Shown piece after piece: positions 9,433 to 19,901 of a stretch of DNA of 51,665 nt; position 1 is the first letter of the stretch, and the number at the start of each line of letters is the position of its first letter. The notes under the pieces are model-generated. The model was not told the DNA's origin, did no database searches, and saw only the letters and a list, made by a program, of their open reading frames with translations. This DNA is from Polaromonas sp. Its GTDB lineage: Bacteria; Pseudomonadota; Gammaproteobacteria; Burkholderiales; Burkholderiaceae_C. The stretch spans positions 1-51,665 of the forward strand of contig JAQGNE010000043.1 of the NCBI GenBank assembly GCA_028291985.1, in the 5' to 3' direction. Made by a program: the position numbers and the translations under genes.

Positions 9433-9719
9433 TCCGGCAATCGACGCTGCTGCCCGCGCTCTTGCTTGTCACCGCGTCACTGCTCTTGGCCTGCGGCCAG
9501 CAACCACCGTCCTGGGACAAGCTGCTGGCCGGCAAGATCACCGGTCAATACCCGGACTACAGTGTGACCGTGACGGCGCCAGGGCAGCTCAGCGTGATAC
9601 GGCCGACGATGCCCGCCAAACAAGTAGAGGTCGAGCCGATTGCGGAGAACTGCCTGCGCGGCCCGAAAGACTGCAGTTATGCAGTCGAGCAGATGCTGCT
9701 GGTGCTGCGTGATCCGTGA
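9429..9719 (+). CDS. Small predicted lipoprotein of unknown function
   Basis: 96 residues from a GTG at 9429 that overlaps the stop of the metH N-terminal gene (GTGA). The N-terminus is a lipoprotein signal: a charged start, a Leu/Ala-rich stretch and a lipobox ending LLAC at about residue 22. The mature part is about 75 residues, hydrophilic, with two Cys ([10 protein letters not shown]) that could form a disulfide. Membrane-anchored periplasmic location is inferred from the lipobox. I do not recognise the family and context gives no function beyond probable co-transcription with metH-N. Confidence 0.7.
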   Translation: MIRQSTLLPALLLVTASLLLACGQQPPSWDKLLAGKITGQYPDYSVTVTAPGQLSVIRPTMPAKQVEVEPIAENCLRGPKDCSYAVEQMLLVLRDP

Positions 9720-9742
9720 GGTGCTACGGAGGAGGGTAGCGC

Positions 9743-10351
9743 CTAGGTCGGCATCAAATGGTCAATTTCCTGCTGCATGGCCTGCACCAGCTGGCTGTAG
9801 TTCTTGAGTTTTTCAGATGTCTCGCGCAGGCGCTCGGCAATGCGTAGCGACACCGCAAACATCAATTTGGCCGCGGTTTTCGGGTCCTCCTCGCCCAGCT
9901 TTTCAAGCGCCGCGCGGGAGAGGATGGCGCAGCTGATGGCCGTGCTGGCGGTACACGATGCCAGGCGCGGCTTGCCATCGACCAGACCCATCTCCCCGAT
10001 CAGGCTGCCCGGGCCGAGGACCGTGACGGTTACCGGTTCATGGCGGCTCACGATGATGTTCTCGACCGTGACCTCGCCTTCGAGCAGCAGCACCATATAG
10101 CCGGTGTCGGTTTTGTCGCCCTCCTTGATGAAGGTGGTGCCGGTCGCGATGCGTCGCGGAATCATGTAGCTGACCACGGTCAGTGCGTCTTCGGGTGCCA
10201 GCTGCATCAGCGCTGTCGGAGCGATCAGCAGTTTTGCCGCCAGCTCTGCCATCGATGAGCCTTCGACGGCGCGCATGCGTTCTTTAGGCCGCATTTGCTC
10301 GGGCAGTCCGGAAGCCCCTTTTCGGTTTTTGCCAAAGAGATTGTCAAGCAT
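9743..10351 (-). CDS. Cyclic nucleotide-binding domain protein, no DNA-binding domain
   Basis: 202 residues. Roughly residues 50-150 form a cNMP-binding beta-roll: the hairpin segment GTTFIKEGD and the phosphate-binding cassette GSLIGEMGLVDGKPRLASC, which keeps the Gly-Glu and the Arg expected of a ligand-binding site. The C-terminal 50 residues are helical and contain no helix-turn-helix, so it is not a CRP/FNR repressor but a stand-alone sensor or adaptor. A hydrophilic N-terminus of about 35 residues precedes the domain. It is transcribed opposite to the two metH genes and lies between them. Ligand and partner are unknown. Confidence 0.8.
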   Translation of the reverse strand: MLDNLFGKNRKGASGLPEQMRPKERMRAVEGSSMAELAAKLLIAPTALMQLAPEDALTVVSYMIPRRIATGTTFIKEGDKTDTGYMVLLLEGEVTVENIIVSRHEPVTVTVLGPGSLIGEMGLVDGKPRLASCTASTAISCAILSRAALEKLGEEDPKTAAKLMFAVSLRIAERLRETSEKLKNYSQLVQAMQQEIDHLMPT

Positions 10352-10423
10352 GGGGTCCGTGGTTGGAAGGCGTGGACAACCGGCTTGGCCCGGCGCCGCC
10401 GCGATGTTTAAAATGATGGTAAC

Positions 10424-10546
10424 TCAAGGAGCGTTGCAACGAACTCATCGGTTCGTCAGGCTTGGGTTACGGCAGAGCTTGCAAGCTCCCGCAGCAACGA
10501 CGCTCACCTTCGCGACCCCTTATTCCAAGGTAGCCCCAAGGTGAGC
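10424..10546 (+). promoter_or_regulatory. SAH riboswitch with ribosome-site sequestration, upstream of metH C-terminal gene
   Basis: The region 10428-10508 matches the S-adenosylhomocysteine riboswitch pattern: GGAGCGTTGCAAC, an ACGAAC/GTTCGT hairpin (10439-10444 with 10451-10456), an AGGCTTGG core (10458-10465), a GAGCTT-GC-AAGCTC hairpin (10475-10488) and closing CAACGACGCTCACC. P1 pairs GAGCGT (10429-10434) with ACGCTC (10500-10505). The closing strand GCTCACCTT (10502-10510) is also perfectly complementary over nine bases to AAGGTGAGC (10538-10546), which is the ribosome site directly before the ATG at 10548. SAH binding would hold P1 and free the ribosome site: an ON switch. The fold was drawn by eye. 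Confidence 0.85.
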
Positions 10547-10547
10547 C

Positions 10548-13379
<2,832 letters not shown>

Positions 13380-13464
13380 TTACCTCTGCAATGGACGCGC
13401 TGGGCTGTGCGGCCTGATGCTCACAACTACCGCCTGGCGCCTGCCTGGAAGCAGGATCTGATCA

Positions 13465-14634
13465 TCAGCTTTTGCGGGCGCTCTTGCCGATCTTGAGCAG
13501 CCTGGCCGCATTCCTTCCCATGATTTGCTGGCGTTCTGCATCGGACAGTTGCGACACGCGCTCCACCAGACCCACCGGGTCGTCATCGCCCATGTCGAAG
13601 GGGTAGTCGCTGCCCATCATGACATGGCTGGCGCCCACCTGCTCGACCAGTGTGGCGAGCAGGCCGGTGTCGAATGTGACGGTGTCGAAGTAAAACTTTT
13701 TCAGATAGGAAGACGGCTTTTTCCTGCTGATGGCTGTCTGCGCGTCGGGCCGCACCTTCCAGCCATGGTCCATGCGGGCGAAGGCATGTGGCATATAGCC
13801 GCCGCCATGTGCCACACAGAACTTAAGCTTGGGAAACCGATCAACGACACCGCCAAAAATAAGGTGCGCCACTGCAAGCGTGGATTCAAGCGGGTTGCCG
13901 ATGATGTTGTTGAAGTAATAGTCCGTCATGCGGTCGGCATGGGTAAAGCCCATCGGGTGCAGAAAAAGAACGGTACCGAGTTCTTCGGCCTTCGCAAAAA
14001 ATTTGTCCAGGCCCAGTCTCTTGTCGGCCAAGTCGATGCCGTTGACATTGGTGCCGATCTCGATGCCGCGCATATCGAGCTTGGTAACGCAGCGCACCAA
14101 TTCGCGGGTTGCCATGGCGGCGTTTTGCAGCGGTACGGTACCGATACCCACAAATCGGTCCGGGTGCGCGCCAGCAATTGCTGCGATCCCGTCGTTGATA
14201 CCACGCGCCAGTTCAAGCCCGAAGTCAGCCTCGGCGTAGTAGTAATACTGGGCAGGTGCCGGGGAGACGGCTTGCACATCAATACCCATGCGGTCCATGT
14301 CGCGCAGCCGCACGGCGATGTCCGAGAGCTGAGGTCCGCGCACCTTCATCTGGCCCATGTTGATCTCGCGCGTGAGCGGATTGGCATAGACGATGGAGGG
14401 CTCTTTTTCAAACGGCTTGAGCGGGGCGGCTTTTCCGGCTGCGTCGGCGTTGAAGTAATGGCAATGGATGTCAATGCGAAGCGGCCCGGTACTGCTGCGC
14501 CCAATGCGGTTGCGGCCGGGTTGGCGTTGCACTTCTGCACGGTTGTCAGCGGCATCGCCGCCCAAACTGCCCGCGGTCTCTTCACTGGCATGGGTGCACT
14601 GGTCGTGGTTCAGGGCGTTGCAGGTCACAAACAT
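13465..14634 (-). CDS. ACMSD-type amidohydrolase / decarboxylase
   Basis: 389 residues from the ATG at 14634, which has an AGGATTG ribosome site; an upstream in-frame ATG at 14724 would run deep into the asparaginase gene. The HxH metal motif is at H57/H59 (DIHCHYF), followed by AHPDRFVGIGTVPLQ, a His in LHPMGFTHAD and a late Asp in GSDYPFDMGDDD, the pattern of the aminocarboxymuconate-semialdehyde decarboxylase branch of the amidohydrolase superfamily. Members are zinc or manganese enzymes that either decarboxylate or hydrolyse ring compounds. It starts two bases after the asparaginase stop and is the last gene of a four-gene minus-strand operon. Substrate unknown; context suggests a late step in degradation of an amide or ring compound. 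Confidence 0.82.
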   Translation of the reverse strand: MFVTCNALNHDQCTHASEETAGSLGGDAADNRAEVQRQPGRNRIGRSSTGPLRIDIHCHYFNADAAGKAAPLKPFEKEPSIVYANPLTREINMGQMKVRGPQLSDIAVRLRDMDRMGIDVQAVSPAPAQYYYYAEADFGLELARGINDGIAAIAGAHPDRFVGIGTVPLQNAAMATRELVRCVTKLDMRGIEIGTNVNGIDLADKRLGLDKFFAKAEELGTVLFLHPMGFTHADRMTDYYFNNIIGNPLESTLAVAHLIFGGVVDRFPKLKFCVAHGGGYMPHAFARMDHGWKVRPDAQTAISRKKPSSYLKKFYFDTVTFDTGLLATLVEQVGASHVMMGSDYPFDMGDDDPVGLVERVSQLSDAERQQIMGRNAARLLKIGKSARKS

Positions 14635-14636
14635 GG

Positions 14637-15656
14637 TCAATCCTGGGGTGCTGGGTTTGATGGGCAGCCATCTGTCTGAAAAGCCTGGCGGATACGCTCG
14701 GCACTGGCGCCGGAGCCGGAGCACAGCAGCAGCGTGAGCAGCAGACGCGCCTTGCCGGCACTCAGATGGCCGCAGGGAATCGCACCTTTAGCGATAAGGT
14801 CCATTTCCGAGCCCGCGAAGCCGTAGGTTTTGGTGAAGACACGCCCGCCGCGCACCCGGGTACACAGCACCACCGGCATCTGCGTGACCAACTGCGCCAC
14901 AGCTGCAACAGCCGCCGCCGGCACATGCCCCGCGCCCATTCCCTCGATAACGGCACCGGCGTAGCCCAGCTCCTTCAGGGCGGGCAGCAGCCGTCCGTCT
15001 TCACCCAGACCCAGGGACACCATGGCCACCCTGCTGTCGTTGTGCAGCAGGGAAGGAAGGGGCGATATGTCGCGACGGGGCGTCATCATCAGTTCGACCC
15101 GGCCCTCTGACACGATGCCGATACATCCCGTCCCGGGCGACGTGAAGGCGCTGGTCAGCGCCGTGTGGGACTTTTGCACCCATCGCGCTGCATGAATCTC
15201 GTCATTTAGCACCACCACGGCACCCAGCCCGGCCAAGCGCTGGTCGGCGGCAGCCGTAACCGCTGCCAGGATGTTGGCCGGCCCATCGGCACCCGGTGCC
15301 TGTGGGCCGCGCATGGCGCCGGTCACCACCACCGGGCGCGTGCCGTCTGTCAGCAGGTCCAGGACGAAGGCGGTGTCCTCTATCGTGTCGGTGCCTTGCA
15401 CCACCACGGCACCGTCGATGCCTGCAGCAAACCGCTCTTTCAAAAGCACAGCGACTTCTGCCAGGTTCTGAATGGACAGCGACGCGCCGGGCAGGCTGAA
15501 ACGCGTCAGGGCTTCCAGCGATGCGACCGATGACAGCTGCGGCACGCTGGACAACAGCTGGTCTGCAGTCAGTGTGGGTGTGATGCCGCCAGCGGCGCTG
15601 GCGGTCATGGTGATGGTGCCGCCCAGCGACACGACAAGAATATGCGGCAAGGTCAT
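14637..15656 (-). CDS. L-asparaginase-family amidase
   Basis: 339 residues from the ATG at 15656 (an upstream TTG/GTG extension is not supported). Both catalytic threonine motifs of type II asparaginases are present: SLGGTIT near the N-terminus and VVVQGTDTIEDTAF near residue 90. No signal peptide is visible, so it is probably cytosolic. Family enzymes hydrolyse the side-chain amide of asparagine or glutamine, and related ones act on other omega-amides. It lies between a PuuE-like hydrolase (7-base gap) and an ACMSD-type hydrolase (2-base gap), so a role as amidase on a half-amide produced by its neighbours is plausible; that is inference. A plain asparagine role is the alternative. Confidence 0.85.
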   Translation of the reverse strand: MTLPHILVVSLGGTITMTASAAGGITPTLTADQLLSSVPQLSSVASLEALTRFSLPGASLSIQNLAEVAVLLKERFAAGIDGAVVVQGTDTIEDTAFVLDLLTDGTRPVVVTGAMRGPQAPGADGPANILAAVTAAADQRLAGLGAVVVLNDEIHAARWVQKSHTALTSAFTSPGTGCIGIVSEGRVELMMTPRRDISPLPSLLHNDSRVAMVSLGLGEDGRLLPALKELGYAGAVIEGMGAGHVPAAAVAAVAQLVTQMPVVLCTRVRGGRVFTKTYGFAGSEMDLIAKGAIPCGHLSAGKARLLLTLLLCSGSGASAERIRQAFQTDGCPSNPAPQD

Positions 15657-15663
15657 ACGCGGC

Positions 15664-16560
15664 TTACTTTGCTTCGCGTTGTTGTGCCAGGAACCAGTCA
15701 AGAATCTCCTCGCCCGTCCAGACCAGCACGCCCTCATGGCCGATCACGTAGTCATACAGCTGCTCCAGGTAGCCGATGCGGTGCGGTACGCCGCTGAGGT
15801 AGGGGTGCACCGAGATAGCCATCACGCGCGGGGTTTTGGCGCCATCCCGGTACAGGCGGTCAAACTGCGCTTTGCCGCGCTTGAGCATCTCGTCAGACGG
15901 GTGCTGCTGCACGGCAGAAATCACCACGTCGTTCAGCTCAACGGTGTACGGTATGGAGGTGATGGGACCCTTGGCTGATGTGAGCGCTACCGGCTGGTCG
16001 TCCAAGACCCAGTCGGCGATATATTCGATGCCGCTGGCTGCCAGGTTGTCCAGTGTGTCATCGGTTTCCGTCAGGCCCGGGCTTTCCCATCCGCGCGGTG
16101 CTTTTCCGGTGAACCTGCGGATTTCCTCCATGGTCTCCTTGATGGCGGCCAGCTGGTCTTCCACCTTGTGCATGGGGCGCTGCACAAGGCCGTGCCCCAT
16201 GAACTCCCAGCCAGCCTTCAGTGCTGCCGTGCACACCTCTTCATACATCCGGCAAGTGGCGCCGTTCAGCGCGAAGGTGGCCTTCATCTTGCGGTCGCTC
16301 AGGGCTTCCAGAATGCGCCAGAAGCCCACGCGCATGCCGTACTCGTGCCAAGACCAGTTGGGCACGTCGGGCAGCAGCGGGCTGCCCATCGGGGGTGACA
16401 GCACCGCCCGCGGCATGGCGCCGGTCGGCTCCCATACTTCCACGTTGACGATGTTCCAGATCACCACGCGCGCCCCGCCCGGAAGGGCCAACGGCGGGCG
16501 GTTGACGATGGACTGGTAAGGGGCGCGTGCTCGAACGCTGGAACCAACGGGAATGCTCAT
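15664..16560 (-). CDS. PuuE-like polysaccharide-deacetylase-fold hydrolase (copy 1)
   Basis: 298 residues from the ATG at 16560; an in-frame start at 16593 adds 11 residues. The fold is recognised from KMKATFALNGATCRMYEEV, the GHGLVQRPMH segment and PRGWESPGLTETDDTLDNL. The Asp-Asp of true chitin/peptidoglycan deacetylases (TFDD) is absent, and the GHG segment is retained, as in the PuuE allantoinase and cyclic imide hydrolase branch, which opens cyclic amide bonds. There is no signal peptide, which argues against a cell-wall substrate. It sits seven bases before the asparaginase gene and 99 bases after a paralogue, suggesting sequential or heteromeric action. Substrate unknown. Confidence 0.8.
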   Translation of the reverse strand: MSIPVGSSVRARAPYQSIVNRPPLALPGGARVVIWNIVNVEVWEPTGAMPRAVLSPPMGSPLLPDVPNWSWHEYGMRVGFWRILEALSDRKMKATFALNGATCRMYEEVCTAALKAGWEFMGHGLVQRPMHKVEDQLAAIKETMEEIRRFTGKAPRGWESPGLTETDDTLDNLAASGIEYIADWVLDDQPVALTSAKGPITSIPYTVELNDVVISAVQQHPSDEMLKRGKAQFDRLYRDGAKTPRVMAISVHPYLSGVPHRIGYLEQLYDYVIGHEGVLVWTGEEILDWFLAQQREAK

Positions 16561-16659
16561 GAATGCTCCGGGTGATGTGGATGAACGGGACAACGCAGGA
16601 TGTTCGGGCGCGTTGCCCTGACCTGAAAGAGGCGCAAACGACAGGGACGCGCGGCGGCT

Positions 16660-17625
16660 TCAGCTACCAGGAATCAGGCCGGGCGGCAGGCTGTAGCAGT
16701 AGTCGGCAATCTCGCAAGGCCGAGCCAGCCAAAGCTTGTCCCGGTGCGGCCCCTGCACGCAGTGCTGTAGCGCCTTGCGCAGCACGCGCAGTCGGAAGGG
16801 TTGTCCGAAGACATTGGGGTGGACCGAGATGTTCATCACCAGCGGATGCCGGGCGGACTGCTCGATCATCTCGTCGAACTGATGCACGATCATGTCGCAG
16901 AATTCGGTAGCGTCCTGCTTGCGGTGCGTGATGATCTGCGCATCGTTCAGCTCCACTGGGTACGGCACCGACAGGATAGGCCCGCTGCGCGTGCGCATCC
17001 AGATGGGCTGGTCGTCCATGGGCCAGTCCATCAGGTACTTGAAGCCGGCTTCCTTGAGCAGGTCAGGCGTGTTGGCGGTCTCGTAGGCACCCGAGCCCAT
17101 CCATCCGGTGGGCGCCTTGCCCTCGTGGGCGACGAACTTGTCGATCACTTCACGGATGATGCGCTCCTCATCGGCTTCCCACATGCCACGGTGGTTTTCG
17201 GCATTGGTGCGGCCGTGGCCGACGATCTCGTCGCCGCGCCGGCGAATCTCGTCCATGATCTGCGGCGCGTAGTCGTACACCAGGCTGTTGGTGTTGTGCG
17301 CGGCGGGTATGTTGAGTTCGTCAAGCAGCTCGAACAGGCGCCAGATGCCAATGCGGTTGCCATAGTCGCGCCACGAGTAGTTGCGGTGGGTCTGGGGCTC
17401 GCCCACCTTGGCCGGGTCGTGTCCCAGGCCGGCGCCGAACGCGTAGCACTCAATATTGGTCGTGAACACAAATGCCAGCCGCGCACCGCCGGGCCAGCTG
17501 TAATCCTTGCGTTCGTTCAGCGGAACGTAGTCATAGCGGTTATGTCGTGGCAGCAAGGGTCGGGTCACAGTTCGTCTTCCGTGGGGTTTTGTATGGCCAA
17601 TGGCCTTTGGGATGGGTGAGCCCAT
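16660..17625 (-). CDS. PuuE-like polysaccharide-deacetylase-fold hydrolase (copy 2)
   Basis: 321 residues from the ATG at 17625; a GTG about 19 residues in is an alternative. Diagnostic segments: YSWPGGARLAFVFTTNIECY, YGNRIGIWRLFELLDELNI, IVGHGRTNAENH, APTGWMGSGAYETANTPDLL and MNISVHPNVFGQPFRL. As in its neighbour, the usual TFDD deacetylase motif is missing and the protein is cytosolic, so I read it as a ring-opening amidase of the allantoinase/cyclic imidase type. It is the first gene of the minus-strand operon and is divergent from the Bug receptor gene across a 402-base control region with two operator-like sites. Divergence from copy 1 is strong, so the two probably have different roles. 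Confidence 0.8.
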   Translation of the reverse strand: MGSPIPKAIGHTKPHGRRTVTRPLLPRHNRYDYVPLNERKDYSWPGGARLAFVFTTNIECYAFGAGLGHDPAKVGEPQTHRNYSWRDYGNRIGIWRLFELLDELNIPAAHNTNSLVYDYAPQIMDEIRRRGDEIVGHGRTNAENHRGMWEADEERIIREVIDKFVAHEGKAPTGWMGSGAYETANTPDLLKEAGFKYLMDWPMDDQPIWMRTRSGPILSVPYPVELNDAQIITHRKQDATEFCDMIVHQFDEMIEQSARHPLVMNISVHPNVFGQPFRLRVLRKALQHCVQGPHRDKLWLARPCEIADYCYSLPPGLIPGS

Positions 17626-17687
17626 CTGCTGGCGTCCGGAATCATCCTAATCTGCGCGCAAAACGGCTGTCAATGCGCTGTTGATTT

Positions 17688-17704
17688 AGTCCACATACTG
17701 GAAC
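17688..17704. promoter_or_regulatory. Candidate IclR-type operator 1
   Basis: TCCA-CATAC-TGGA inverted repeat within a 17-base site that recurs at 17830. It lies just upstream of the hydrolase operon's candidate -35 box. An IclR-family regulator is encoded at 19109, which makes it the natural candidate to bind here. Confidence 0.4.
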
Positions 17705-17829
17705 ATGCGGAGGCATCGTCACGGCGTGTAGCGAACATAAGATGAGCGATTAATCTTAATGGTGCATTGCCCCATGACGGTGAAACTGGCGTCGCAAGTG
17801 GTGCATGTCGACATCAATCGCGACCAATG

Positions 17830-17846
17830 AGTCCATATAGTGCAAC
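17830..17846. promoter_or_regulatory. Candidate IclR-type operator 2
   Basis: Second copy of the 17-base site, ending 14 bases before the TTGACA box of the receptor promoter. One arm is imperfect (TGCA in place of TGGA). Confidence 0.35.
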
Positions 17847-17860
17847 AAGTGAAGCTTGTG

Positions 17861-17890
17861 TTGACAGGCAAACTTGGTGCGTCCTACGAT
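17861..17890 (+). promoter_or_regulatory. Candidate sigma-70 promoter for the Bug receptor gene
   Basis: Perfect TTGACA, 18 bases, then TACGAT, oriented toward the receptor gene at 18028. The implied leader is about 130 bases. Confidence 0.45.
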
Positions 17891-18027
17891 GAATGCGGAC
17901 CCTGGAAAGCGCGCTCCAACGCTGTTGCGCCGAGCTGATGGCATCGGGGTCAAATGCCACCTGATCCCGCTTTTGTTCGATCCGTCTGTAGTCACTTCAC
18001 CGAAACCGTCACCAACTGGACATTTGC

Positions 18028-19005
18028 ATGAAATCACTTCACCGTACATTTTGGACAGCGCTTTTTTGTACCGTCGGCCTTGCTGCACCCGCTGCCGCAC
18101 AGACTGCACCTTACCCCTCCAAGCCGATCACCTTGGTCCTCGGTTTCACGCCAGGTGGAATCTCTGATGTGCTGTCTCGCGCGCTGGCAGCGCGACTGAC
18201 TGCGCAAATGGGCCAAAACGTGATCGTGGAAAACAAGCCCGGCGCCGCCACCACCATCGCATCTGCCTACATCGCTGGCGCAGCGCCTGATGGCTACACG
18301 CTGTACTTTCAGGACATGACCAGCCATGCCATCGCTGCAGCGGCTTACAAAAAACTCAAGTACGACTCCTGGAATGACTTCACCATGATCAGCCTGGTGG
18401 CCTCCACACCGCTGATGCTGATTTCGAGCCTGCCCTCAGGCGCAAAAGACGTGAAGGGCCTGGTAGCGCTCGCCAAAGCCAAGCCTGATCAGGTGGCTTA
18501 TGCCTCGTCGGGTAACGGCGCCATCACGCATCTGGCTGGTGAGTCCTTCAAAAGCCTCACCGGTACGAACTCCCTGCATGCGCCTTACAAAGGCAGCTCG
18601 CCAGCCACCCAGGCGGTGATTGCGGGTGATGTGGTGTATACCTTTTCCACCATGCCGCCGGCGATCAGCCAGGTCAAGGGCGGGAAAATCAACGGTCTGG
18701 CCGTCACATCTGCCAAGCGCGTTTCTGCTGCGCCCGATGTTCCGACGCTGAAGGAGCTGGGCATTCCCCTGGAAGTGGTGCTGTACAGCGGCCTGATGGG
18801 GCCGAAAGGCATGCCACCAGCCATTGTTGAGCGCCTGGGTGCCGAAGTCAAAAAAGCGCTGTCCAGCCCGGAGATGAAGCTCACGCTGGCCAATGCCGGC
18901 GCAGAAGACCTGGCCAGCTCGCCGGCCGAGTTTTCCGCCTTGATGAAGGTTGAGGCAGAAAAGATGATCAAGGCGGTCAGCCTGGCCAATGTGGTACTGG
19001 ACTGA
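18028..19005 (+). CDS. Bug/TctC-type tripartite tricarboxylate transporter substrate-binding protein
   Basis: 325 residues with a Sec signal peptide (charged start, hydrophobic core, AAPAAAQ cleavage region near 25). Family segments: YPSKPITLVLGFTPGG, NVIVENKPGAATTIA, PDGYTL, the YASSGNGAITHLAGE loop and the VPTLKELG segment. These periplasmic receptors bind small carboxylates, amino acids or related amides and deliver them to TctAB permeases, which are not encoded here; stand-alone receptors are common in Burkholderiales. Its position divergent from four hydrolases and just before an IclR regulator suggests that it captures the substrate those enzymes degrade. Confidence 0.92.
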   Translation: MKSLHRTFWTALFCTVGLAAPAAAQTAPYPSKPITLVLGFTPGGISDVLSRALAARLTAQMGQNVIVENKPGAATTIASAYIAGAAPDGYTLYFQDMTSHAIAAAAYKKLKYDSWNDFTMISLVASTPLMLISSLPSGAKDVKGLVALAKAKPDQVAYASSGNGAITHLAGESFKSLTGTNSLHAPYKGSSPATQAVIAGDVVYTFSTMPPAISQVKGGKINGLAVTSAKRVSAAPDVPTLKELGIPLEVVLYSGLMGPKGMPPAIVERLGAEVKKALSSPEMKLTLANAGAEDLASSPAEFSALMKVEAEKMIKAVSLANVVLD

Positions 19006-19108
19006 CCAGGCACCTGATCCTTGATGCGCGAGGTGCTCCATTCCATCTGAGGCCGCGGAAATTGCGGGTACGCAAACTGTCAGCAGAGCCATACGGGCTC
19101 TGCGGCTG

Positions 19109-19816
19109 GTGGCCGCCCAGGCGCCGCAAGGCATTCGTCTGGTGGACCTGTCCAGGCAGATGGGCCTTGAGCGGCCCACGGCGCACCGTCTGCTGAAAGC
19201 GCTCAAGCAGGAAGGCATGCTCGTGCAGAACGCCAGCAATCGCCGCTACAGCCTGGGCCCCTTGCTCTTTGAGCTGGGTATCTCCGCCACGCACCAGTTC
19301 AACCTCAAAGACATATGCCAGCCGGTGTGTACCGCCCTGGCAGAGCAGACCGGCGATACCTCCTTTCTGTTTCTACGCAGCGGGCACGACGCGGTGTGCA
19401 TATCCAGAACGCAAGGCAGCTACCCGATCCAGACGCCTGCAGTGCCGGTTGGCAGCCGCCAGCCGCTGGGTGTGAGCGCAGGAGGGCTGGCGCTGTTGAG
19501 CGCTCTGTCCGAGCCCGAGATGGAAACGGTTATTGCGGCAGTCGAGCCGCGGCTCGGTGCATACGGCGATCTCGGCGTCGAAAAGCTGCGCGAGCTATGC
19601 GCGCTGACCAGGGGCAATGGCTATGCCCTGACCGGCAATCATGCAGTGCCCGGCGTGCGCGCGCTGGGATTGCCGATTTTTGATCTGTCGGGCAGCCCGA
19701 TTGCCGCGATCACCGTGGCTGCCACGCAAGCACGCATGAACGAACGACGGCTGATGACCATCTTGCCGATGCTGGAGACTGCAGCCCGGGAACTGACCCG
19801 CCTTCTTCATCAGTAG
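19109..19816 (+). CDS. IclR-family transcriptional regulator, true start uncertain
   Basis: 235 residues from the GTG at 19109. The winged-helix (LVDLSRQMGLERPTAHRLLKALKQEGML) is near the N-terminus and the IclR effector domain follows, ending with the region around GNGYALTGNHAVPGVRALGLPIFD. Family-like sequence continues upstream in the same frame (SRAIRALRLVAAQAPQG, from about 19082), so the GTG cannot be the natural start, yet no ATG, GTG or TTG occurs in this frame before the stop at 19022. An ATG at 19024 in the next frame reads MREVLHSI and then stops, so either a one-base frameshift near 19048 or a rare start such as ATT (19061) is likely. It probably controls the flanking hydrolases and receptor. 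Confidence 0.82.
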   Translation: MAAQAPQGIRLVDLSRQMGLERPTAHRLLKALKQEGMLVQNASNRRYSLGPLLFELGISATHQFNLKDICQPVCTALAEQTGDTSFLFLRSGHDAVCISRTQGSYPIQTPAVPVGSRQPLGVSAGGLALLSALSEPEMETVIAAVEPRLGAYGDLGVEKLRELCALTRGNGYALTGNHAVPGVRALGLPIFDLSGSPIAAITVAATQARMNERRLMTILPMLETAARELTRLLHQ

Positions 19817-19901
19817 CCTTCGGGCGACAGGCCCGGAGGCCTCGCCACTGAATGCCCAGAAGCACACAACGCCATCACAGGAAGACCACGAGAATCAACG
19901 C

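Larger units (their letters stand above)
17626..18027. promoter_or_regulatory. Divergent control region of the amide-catabolism island
   Basis: About 400 bases without a gene, lower in GC than the flanks. It carries two similar 17-base sites, AGTCCACATACTGGAAC (17688-17704) and AGTCCATATAGTGCAAC (17830-17846), which agree at 14 positions. A TTGACA (17861-17866) with TACGAT (17885-17890), 18 bases apart, could serve the Bug gene. On the other strand a TTGACA at 17674-17669 with a TAGGAT-like box near 17649-17644 could serve the hydrolase operon, though 19 bases apart. Confidence 0.5.

Noticed and set aside
10352..10423. Cobalamin riboswitch upstream of metH
   Set aside because: No B12-box-like sequence was seen; the signals present fit an SAH riboswitch only.
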